Origin: AG25 sp035604455
GTDB lineage: Bacteria; Gemmatimonadota; Gemmatimonadetes; Gemmatimonadales; GWC2-71-9
Assembly: GCA_035604455.1 (NCBI GenBank)
Contig: DATNIM010000135.1
Coordinates: 1-64,000, forward strand
Length of the DNA stretch: 64,000 nt
Reading direction: 5' to 3'
Position 1 is the first letter of the stretch. The number at the start of each line of letters is the position of its first letter. Below, in pieces: positions 58,112-64,000 of the stretch. The notes beneath the pieces were generated by a model. The model ran no database searches. It had not been told where the DNA came from and worked only from the letters and a program-made list of their open reading frames with translations. A program made the position numbers and the translations under genes.

Positions 58112-59402
58112 TCGTACCCTCGCCGCGCTGGCGATGTTCGTCGTATGCTTGAGCGCACCGGCCACTGCCCAGCGTCTCTCATCGGCAGACCGGACGGCCC
58201 TGGTCGCCGAGCTGTGGAGCGTTCAGCGCACGACTTCGGCCGCGGCGTGGCGGGCCCACGTGGACTGGGACGCGGCGCTGGCCGATGGACTGCGCGCGGC
58301 GGCGCCCCCACAAAGCGATCTCCACTTCCTTCGCGTCCTCCGACAGATCCTCGCGCTGTTGGGCGACGGTCAAGCCGAGATCGTGCCTCCGCCCTGGCTC
58401 CGCGCCCGGCTCGCGCGCCCGCCGCTCCTGCTCGGAAGCGTCGAGCGCCGGCCCTTCCTGCTCGACTACGGCGACAACGCCGAACTGCGGGTCGCTCACC
58501 CCGACCGTCTGTCGGAGATCCTGGCCGTCCAGGGCGTTCCCGTCGAGGACTGGATCCGCGACTCGGTCCTCCCAGGCGTGGGCGGTGCGACCGCTGCGGC
58601 GCGGTGGTCACGGGCGGTGAGCGTCATGCTCGAAGGGGAGAAGGGGACGGCCGTGCACCTTCTTCTGCAACGCCCTGACGGCGAGCGTCGCGGAATCAGC
58701 GTGACTCGCACCGTCTCCGCCGACCATTGGCCGTTTGTGCCTCCGCCGGTGACCGTGGAGTCGCTCCCCGGCGGGATAGCGGTCGTGCACGTGCACACGC
58801 TGGCCGACGCGGACGTGATCGATCGCTTCGAGCGTGCGCTCTCCGGCATGACCGGCGAGCGGGCGCTCGTCCTCGACCTTCGGGACGTGAGCGACGGACG
58901 CCCCGACAATGCCTACGGCATCGTCGCGAGACTCACGCCGGAGCCCATCCCGGCGCCGCGGCGCCGCATGCCCATGTACCGGCCAGCCTTCGGCCTCCTG
59001 GAACGCCCGGAGTCGGCCGCCACGTGGGCCTGGCTTCCTCCGGACACCATCAAACCGAGGGGCGAGCACGGGTCCTTCACCGGACCGCTCGCCGTGCTCG
59101 CCTCGTCGACCACCGCAGGAGCGGCCGAGGACCTGCTCGCCGTGATCCGCGGGACCGGGCGAGGCGTGATCGTGGGCGCGCAATCGGCCGGCAGTCCCGG
59201 GGAGGGGCTCAGCGTGTCGCTCGGGAGCGGTTGGTCGGCCGAACTGTCCGTCCTGGGAGACGCGCTGCCCGATGGAACCCCCTTCGCCGGGACGGGCCTC
59301 ACGCCCGATTTGCCCGTTACGCAGTCGGTCGAAGATTTCCTCTCCGGGCGAGACGTGGTGCTGGAGCGTGCCCAAGCCTACCTGGCGGCCGGTGGCCAGT
59401 AG
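58104..59402 (+). CDS. S41-peptidase-like secreted protein, catalytic Ser apparently replaced
   Basis: A 432-residue exported protein of the S41 (tricorn/Ctp) fold. Signal peptide MCTRTLAALAMFVVCLSAPATAQ; an amino-terminal helical domain, a PDZ-like segment (LSEILAVQGVPVEDWIRD), then the S41 core with ERALVLDLRDVSDG (about residues 252-265) and GRGVIVGAQSAGSPG. In the family the nucleophile Ser sits in TxSAAE; here the sequence is TTAGAAED, with Gly at residue 339 (bases 59118-59120). It is probably not a peptidase and may bind peptides or retinoid-like ligands as other pseudo-members do. Its ATG lies within the first codons of the divergent gene. Confidence 0.82.
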   Translation: MCTRTLAALAMFVVCLSAPATAQRLSSADRTALVAELWSVQRTTSAAAWRAHVDWDAALADGLRAAAPPQSDLHFLRVLRQILALLGDGQAEIVPPPWLRARLARPPLLLGSVERRPFLLDYGDNAELRVAHPDRLSEILAVQGVPVEDWIRDSVLPGVGGATAAARWSRAVSVMLEGEKGTAVHLLLQRPDGERRGISVTRTVSADHWPFVPPPVTVESLPGGIAVVHVHTLADADVIDRFERALSGMTGERALVLDLRDVSDGRPDNAYGIVARLTPEPIPAPRRRMPMYRPAFGLLERPESAATWAWLPPDTIKPRGEHGSFTGPLAVLASSTTAGAAEDLLAVIRGTGRGVIVGAQSAGSPGEGLSVSLGSGWSAELSVLGDALPDGTPFAGTGLTPDLPVTQSVEDFLSGRDVVLERAQAYLAAGGQ

Positions 59403-59443
59403 CGGGCGAGCGCGCGCCGCTGGGCGTGCGCCGTGGTGCCAGG

Positions 59444-61114
59444 TCATGGGCCGTTCGACTCGCTCGTAAGAAGCAGCTCGTGATCGGGATCCAGCTCCAA
59501 GGCGGTTGGGACAAACGGGAGGTCGAACGACGCTCTCACGTCGGGGGAGAGCACCGGCATCCGTCGCCGCGCCCGAACCCCGCCCGGACCGACGAAGTCG
59601 AGCGATAGATCGGGAAGTCGAAAGACGCCCCAGCTCGCTGGCTGCACCTCTTCGAGCACGAGGCTCGCACGAGAAGACGTCGAGTCGCGCGTCGCCTGCC
59701 AACGGCACCGGAGCTTGGGATAGCCGGGTTGGTCGAGCCATTGATCGAAGAACCAACCCAGCGGCCGGCCCGCCGCACGCTCCATCACCGTCTGCAAGTC
59801 GCGGGACACCGCGGTGGAATCGCGAAAGGCCCGGTAATAGGCTCTGATCCCGCTCCAAAACGCGCTGTCGCCGACTGTCGCGCGGAGCATGGCGAGCACC
59901 CAAGCCCCCTTTTCATAGTTGTTCGCGTTCAGCAGGCGCAGCGGGTCGTGTTCCGCCGTGTCCACAATCGGGCGGCCGACGACCGGCGACCGGAAATAGC
60001 GGTCGGCATCCGCGCGGAGGCCCGTCGCGAGAAGGGAGTCGCCGTGCAGCGCGGCGCCCACGACCAGATCGAAGTAGGTGGCGAACCCTTCGGACAACCA
60101 GAGATCGTGCCAGTCGCGCTCGGTCACGGCGTCGCCGAACCACTGATGGGCGGTCTCATGACGGACGACTGCTTCCGTCATGCGTCGCTCGCTCCACGCC
60201 CCCTCATCGTAAAAGATGGCACTGGCGTTCTCCATGCCGCCGAAGCGTGTGGCCGATTCGACGTGCGCGAGCTTCTCGTAGGGAAACGGCCCGACCAGGC
60301 GCTCGAGGACCTCGACAATCTCGGTGGCTTGGCGGAACGGACCGGAATCCGCGAACTCCGAGTCCTCGGGGTAAGCCCAAACTTCGACGGGGACAGTATC
60401 GCGACCCAAGACGGCGGGACGATGCTGGCTCACCGTGAACCGGGCCGCGCCGATGACCATCGTGTAGGGTGGCACGGGACGGCTTTCGAGCCAGGCTGCG
60501 CCCCCCGTGCCGGCCGGTTGGGGAGCGCCGTTCGCCACGACCCGCCAACCTGCGGGAGCGCGGACGTCGAACGCGACGGTGGCCTTCGCCGCGGGGCGGT
60601 CAGCGCTCGGCAACCAGTAGCGCGCCCGCTCGGGCCAGTTGTCGGCGAACACCGCGCGACGCCCGTGCACGTCGACACCGATCAACAGCCCGTCCCGCGG
60701 CGCACCGTGGTAGCGAACCTCGACGACGTCCGACTCAACCGCTCCGCGAACGCTGGGCAGAGACACCCTGAGCACGCGCCCGTCGTAGGCGAAGGAGGCC
60801 GGCGCCCACGCGTCGGGCTCGGGCATCGCCGAACCCGTGTCGCGCGCCCAGTGGACCCCGTCCACGGCCAGGCCGACAAGGTCGAGAACGAGCGTCTGGT
60901 CGTTCGGTGTCCGGACCAATGCGACGCGGGCGCTCGCGGTGATGGTGTCGCCGCTCGAGGGCAGGGTAAGCGTGACCCGGTACCCTGTGACCCGGGGATC
61001 AACGCCCTGCGCTTGGACGAGGGAGCTCAGGAGGAGGAGCGCACCGGCCCAGTAGCGCCACGACGGAGCCGAAGGGACGCACGGCGTTCGTCGCCCGGTG
61101 GAGCGCGACGGCAC
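59444..61114 (-). CDS. M1-family metallopeptidase, secreted
   Basis: A 556-residue zinc metallopeptidase. Signal segment WRYWAGALLLLSSLVQAQG (about residues 19-37), amino-terminal beta domain, exopeptidase motif GGMENASA (about 294), zinc site HETAHQWFG (His at 319) and LSEGFATYFD with the third ligand. The carboxy-terminal helical domain is shortened compared with full M1 enzymes (FFDQWLDQPGYPKL then a beta domain), a typical size for the group found in this lineage. GTG at 61114 is 4 bases after the kinase gene, so it is the last of a three- or four-gene unit. Confidence 0.93.
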   Translation of the reverse strand: MPSRSTGRRTPCVPSAPSWRYWAGALLLLSSLVQAQGVDPRVTGYRVTLTLPSSGDTITASARVALVRTPNDQTLVLDLVGLAVDGVHWARDTGSAMPEPDAWAPASFAYDGRVLRVSLPSVRGAVESDVVEVRYHGAPRDGLLIGVDVHGRRAVFADNWPERARYWLPSADRPAAKATVAFDVRAPAGWRVVANGAPQPAGTGGAAWLESRPVPPYTMVIGAARFTVSQHRPAVLGRDTVPVEVWAYPEDSEFADSGPFRQATEIVEVLERLVGPFPYEKLAHVESATRFGGMENASAIFYDEGAWSERRMTEAVVRHETAHQWFGDAVTERDWHDLWLSEGFATYFDLVVGAALHGDSLLATGLRADADRYFRSPVVGRPIVDTAEHDPLRLLNANNYEKGAWVLAMLRATVGDSAFWSGIRAYYRAFRDSTAVSRDLQTVMERAAGRPLGWFFDQWLDQPGYPKLRCRWQATRDSTSSRASLVLEEVQPASWGVFRLPDLSLDFVGPGGVRARRRMPVLSPDVRASFDLPFVPTALELDPDHELLLTSESNGP

Positions 61115-61118
61115 GCGC

Positions 61119-62189
61119 CTACGAGAGCTTCTCTTTGAGCTTGCCGAGGATGCCGCCTGATGCCGGAGCGCTCAGCGCTTCGGCGAACTCGAGCGTTGTC
61201 GCGAAGCGAGCCTCGGGCGAGGTCGCCATGGCCCGAGCGAGCGCCTTTTCGAGCGTGACGGGGAGGTCGGGCCGGAGCTGCCGCAGGGGCACCGGCTCGC
61301 CCCGCAACCGCGCGATCATCATTTCCTGGGCGTTTCGGCCCTGGAAGGGGAGCTTGCCCGTGAACATCTCGAAGGCGACGATCCCGAGCGCATAGATATC
61401 CGAGCGGGCATCCAAGGCCTTGCCGCGGATCTGCTCGGGACTCATGAACTCGGGCGTGCCGAGAATGATGCCCGTTGCGGTGAGTTTGGCGATCGCCGGG
61501 TCCGCCCGACGCTCCTTGGCGAGCCCGAAGTCGAGCACCACCGCGCGCTCTCCGCCTCCGGGCTCCCGCACGAGCATGATGTTCTCGGGCTTAAGGTCGC
61601 GATGCACGATCTGCAATTCGTGGGCATGGTGGAGCCCGGCGCACACCTGGCGCAGCACCTCGAGCCCCACCTCGAGATCCATCGGACCGGCCTTGACCTC
61701 GCGGTCTGAGAGGAGCTCGCCTTCGAGGAACGGCATGACCAGGTAGATCAGGCCGTCCTCCGATTCTCCGAGCCGCATGATCCGACACGCGTTCGGGTGA
61801 TCGAGGCGCATGGCGAGACCCGCTTCGCGGCGCAGGCGCTCAACCGAGCTGCGGTCGCTCGCGAGCTTCGGCGACAGCACCTTGATCGCCACTTGGTGCC
61901 CCGTCGCCACCTCCTTGGCGAGATACACAAACGACATGCCGCCCTCGCCGAGCTTCTTCACGACCTGGTAGCGCGTGTCGAGGATTTGACCAGAGAGACT
62001 CGACGCGCGTTCGAGCGAACGCGGGGACCCAGGGGGGAGCCGGACTGCCGTAGCGCTGCCGCTCGAAGGCGGAGCAGGCGGCGTCGGCGCTTTCGCCTGC
62101 ACCTCGACCAGGAGACTCCCGTCCTTCGGGCAAAAGCGGGCCGTGTCGCCGTACATCGAGCCACAGCGGGGACAGCGGCGCGGGCTCAC
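61119..62189 (-). CDS. Ser/Thr protein kinase with amino-terminal zinc ribbon
   Basis: A 356-residue soluble Hanks-type kinase. Residues 6-23 form a zinc-ribbon-like knuckle (CPRCGSMYGDTARFCPKDG; Cys-x2-Cys then Cys-x2-Asp). After a Pro-rich linker comes the kinase domain: LGEGGMSFVYLAKE (about 80-93), VAIKVL, HRDLKPENIM (about 196), DFGLAK, GTPEFMSPEQ and SDIYALGIVAFEMFTGKLPF (in part). No transmembrane helix. GTG at 62189 overlaps the GGDEF gene stop by four bases. Together with the GGDEF protein it forms a signalling pair; targets are unknown. Confidence 0.93.
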   Translation of the reverse strand: MSPRRCPRCGSMYGDTARFCPKDGSLLVEVQAKAPTPPAPPSSGSATAVRLPPGSPRSLERASSLSGQILDTRYQVVKKLGEGGMSFVYLAKEVATGHQVAIKVLSPKLASDRSSVERLRREAGLAMRLDHPNACRIMRLGESEDGLIYLVMPFLEGELLSDREVKAGPMDLEVGLEVLRQVCAGLHHAHELQIVHRDLKPENIMLVREPGGGERAVVLDFGLAKERRADPAIAKLTATGIILGTPEFMSPEQIRGKALDARSDIYALGIVAFEMFTGKLPFQGRNAQEMMIARLRGEPVPLRQLRPDLPVTLEKALARAMATSPEARFATTLEFAEALSAPASGGILGKLKEKLS

Positions 62190-63622
62190 TGACGCACGAG
62201 GTTCCGGCCTTCGTTCTTGGCTCGGTAGAGGGCCTGATCCGCAAGGGCGACGAAGCTGTCAGCGTTGCCCACCCGATCGTCCGGGAACGAAGCCAAGCCG
62301 ATGCTCACCGTGAGGTGCAGTCGGTCCTGGCCGGGCTCGGCGAATTCGTGCTGCATGATCCGGCGCCGCAACCGCTCGGCGAAGATGGCAGCCCCTTGGA
62401 GCGCCGTTTCGGGCATCACGACGACGAATTCTTCGCCGCCGTAGCGCGCGACGATGTCCACTGACCGGGCCTCCCGCCGCAAGATCTCCCCAACTTGGCG
62501 CAGGACGGAGTCCCCCGCAATGTGGCCGCGCGTGTCGTTCACGAGCTTGAATCGATCGATGTCCGCGAGCAGGATCGTGATGGCCAGATCGTAGCGCCGC
62601 GCGCGCTCGAGCTCCTGCTCGAGATTTTGCGACAGGGCGCGCCGGTTGAGACAGCCGGTCAGCGCGTCCGTCGCCGCGAGCTTCTCGAGGCGCTTGTTGT
62701 CCGACACCGCGCTCTCGAAGTCGTAGGCCTTCTCCAGCGCCGTGACGGCGCTGCTGATCACGGTTTCTGCAAACTGCGCGTCGGCGGGAGTGAGGGGCGC
62801 GTCCTCGCCCGTGGTACGGAGAAAGAAGACGCCGATCTGCTGGTCCTTCATCGAAAACGGAATTGCCACCGCCGAGCGGGTGGCGACCACGATCCCTTCA
62901 CGCTGCCAGCGGACGCGCTCCTCGACGTACAGGGGATCGCTCGGCACGTCCTCCACCAGGACCGGCCGCCGGTGCGTCAGGGCCTGCTGGATCTCCGGAT
63001 ATCGCGACAGGTCGATCTGCAGGTTCCGGAGCATCGGGTTCTCGTACGCGGTGACCACCACCCCCATCGCGTCGCCCGGCCGCGCGAGCACCAGCGAGCA
63101 CTTCGAGATCCGCAGCACGCGGGCGATGCGCCGCGCCAGGATGTGGTAGATCTCATCGGCCTTGAGGGAATCGGTCACCTCGTGGAGGATATCGACCATC
63201 GTCGCGCGGCTGCGGGCCTCTTCGCGCGCGCGCGATAGCTCCTCAGCCGAGCGCAGGTGCACCTTCACGCGCGCGAGCAGTTCCCGAACCCGGAACGGCT
63301 TGGGGATGAAGTCCGCCGCGCCGAGGCCGAGCGCCTTGACCGTCGCCTCCTCGGGCGGCATCGAGGAGATCATGAGCACCGGGAGATCGCGAAATCGGTC
63401 GTCTTCCTTGAGGCGCTGCAACAGCTGCAGGCCGTCGGTCGTGGGCATCATGATGTCGAGAAGGAGGAGGTTGGGGCGCTCTTCCTCCAGCCGTACCAGC
63501 AAATCCGCGCCCCCGGGAACGGCGACCACGGTGTACCCGTCGTTCTTGAGAATCCAGGTGAGCGTCTGGACGAGCGACTGATCGTCGTCGGCGATGAGGA
63601 TCTTGGCTGCGGTCTCGGGCAT
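62186..63622 (-). CDS. Response regulator with GAF and GGDEF domains (diguanylate cyclase)
   Basis: A 478-residue protein: receiver domain (ILIADDDQS with acidic pocket, phospho-Asp in LLLLDIMMPTTDG at about residue 54, Lys in IPKPFRV), helical linker, GAF domain (about 155-305), then GGDEF domain with the active-site RYGGEEF (about 405-411) and LTGCLNRRAL. The GGEEF motif predicts c-di-GMP synthesis from GTP. No RxxD inhibitory site is obvious upstream of GGEEF (RREARSVDIVARYGG is there instead). It overlaps the kinase gene and sits 4 bases from the threonine dehydratase gene, so it is probably in one unit with them. Confidence 0.93.
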   Translation of the reverse strand: MPETAAKILIADDDQSLVQTLTWILKNDGYTVVAVPGGADLLVRLEEERPNLLLLDIMMPTTDGLQLLQRLKEDDRFRDLPVLMISSMPPEEATVKALGLGAADFIPKPFRVRELLARVKVHLRSAEELSRAREEARSRATMVDILHEVTDSLKADEIYHILARRIARVLRISKCSLVLARPGDAMGVVVTAYENPMLRNLQIDLSRYPEIQQALTHRRPVLVEDVPSDPLYVEERVRWQREGIVVATRSAVAIPFSMKDQQIGVFFLRTTGEDAPLTPADAQFAETVISSAVTALEKAYDFESAVSDNKRLEKLAATDALTGCLNRRALSQNLEQELERARRYDLAITILLADIDRFKLVNDTRGHIAGDSVLRQVGEILRREARSVDIVARYGGEEFVVVMPETALQGAAIFAERLRRRIMQHEFAEPGQDRLHLTVSIGLASFPDDRVGNADSFVALADQALYRAKNEGRNLVRQ

Positions 63623-63626
63623 CGCC

Positions 63627-64000
63627 TCAGCAGTCCTCGATGAGCGCTGGGTCCACGTTCCCCCCGCTGACGATGAGCACGGTCGGCGCCGCCGGTTGCA
63701 CCGCCCCGGCGCGCAGCGCCGCCACGGTTGCCGCGCCGGAGGGCTCGACCGCGAGCCGGCACTCGCGCCACAGAAAATGCACGGCCTCGCGGATACTGCC
63801 ATCTTCGACGAGCGCTACTCCGCACAGCCGGTCGCGGCCGTGGACGAGTTCCTCCCACGGCACGGCACCGATCCGTAACGGCAAGAGCCCGTCCGCGACG
63901 CTCGTGCTCTGGTCGAGCCTCGTGGGCCGGCCCGCGGCCAGGGCCCGGGTCAGTTTGGGCGCACCGACGGGTTCCACCCCCCACACGCGGGCGGCGCTCC
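63627..64000 (-). CDS. Threonine/serine dehydratase (PLP, fold type II), 3' part
   Basis: The carboxy-terminal 124 or so residues of a threonine ammonia-lyase/serine dehydratase; the rest lies beyond the right edge. Seen: MWGVEPVGAPKLTRALAAG, TSVADGLLPLRIG, LVEDGSIREAVHFLW and VEPSGAATVAALRAG, then LIVSGGNVDPALI, which binds the PLP phosphate side in the family, close to the end. No regulatory ACT domain, so it is the short catabolic type. It is the first gene of the unit as far as visible, followed after 4 bases by the GGDEF gene. Confidence 0.88.
   Translation of the reverse strand, partial: SAARVWGVEPVGAPKLTRALAAGRPTRLDQSTSVADGLLPLRIGAVPWEELVHGRDRLCGVALVEDGSIREAVHFLWRECRLAVEPSGAATVAALRAGAVQPAAPTVLIVSGGNVDPALIEDC

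Noticed and set aside
1..64000. CRISPR arrays, tRNA or rRNA genes, insertion sequences, integrases, phage genes
   Set aside because: No regularly spaced repeats, no tRNA-like arms in the gaps, no transposase or recombinase motifs were found.

Overview
The window is a dense, high-GC stretch of bacterial chromosome (by eye about two thirds G+C or more) with 60 intact or partial protein genes, one decayed gene and one tentative 51-residue gene. Genes commonly overlap by four bases (ATGA or GTGA) and GTG starts are frequent. No rRNA, tRNA, CRISPR array, insertion sequence, integrase or phage gene was seen, so this reads as ordinary core chromosome. The gene mix suggests Gemmatimonadota or a close relative: many secreted peptidases (M1 twice, S9, an S41 relative, M20), Ser/Thr kinases, a MacAB-TolC exporter behind an ECF sigma factor, plant-type FabI, a short-form N-acetylglutamate synthase, and GGDEF and MCP sensors with no che cluster. 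This assignment is inferred from gene content only.

Layout. 1-7743 (+): partial M20 hydrolase, DUF255 thioredoxin-fold protein, cyclophilin, DUF6941 protein, ArnT-like glycosyltransferase, asparagine synthase, HD hydrolase. 7935-15295 (+): one tight operon, ECF sigma / small membrane protein / Spy-like protein / TolC / ABC ATPase / two tandem periplasmic adaptors / MacB-like permease. 15346-18922: a chemoreceptor, a lipoprotein, and a cytochrome b plus molybdopterin oxidoreductase pair. 18935-21641 (-): a cupredoxin gene overlapping a transmembrane sensor Ser/Thr kinase. 21642-22078 is mostly non-coding but holds a small ArfA-like frame. 22079-28752 (+): membrane-anchored PHP hydrolase, membrane protein and winged-helix regulator pair, a compact cis-prenyltransferase, PhzF, EamA transporter, M1 peptidase. 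28765-35281: S9 peptidase, fabH-fabI, a degenerate HD-domain membrane protein, a small membrane protein, a Cys-rich/YciI fusion and PadR. 35557-43248: hybrid histidine kinase; sigma / anti-sigma / PDZ operon; ferritin-like VIT1 iron transporter; leuS. 43314-51760: a second chemoreceptor, serA with a class V aminotransferase (serine synthesis), an isochorismatase remnant, and the arginine operon argC-argB-argD-NAGS. 51805-56898: nicotinate phosphoribosyltransferase, a GT2 / anti-sigma-like / secreted-protein cluster, an Omp85-type barrel, TetR. 56876-64000: metallophosphoesterase head-to-head with a pseudo-S41 protein, then M1 peptidase, zinc-ribbon kinase, GGDEF regulator and the end of a threonine dehydratase.

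Two themes recur. First, many first genes have a TANNNT -10-like hexamer only 6-11 bases before the start codon, often with a TTGnnn box 16-17 bases further upstream, which predicts widespread leaderless or near-leaderless transcription. Second, signalling parts are built into operons with envelope or exported proteins: ECF sigma with efflux, cupredoxin with sensor kinase, sigma/anti-sigma with PDZ protein, and zinc-ribbon kinase with GGDEF and M1 peptidase. The most unusual items are the cupredoxin/sensor-kinase pair, the duplicated adaptors with a shared insert, the ArfA-like small gene whose stop codon sits in a hairpin loop, the Cys-rich/YciI fusion, and the head-to-head overlapping genes at 58104-58111.
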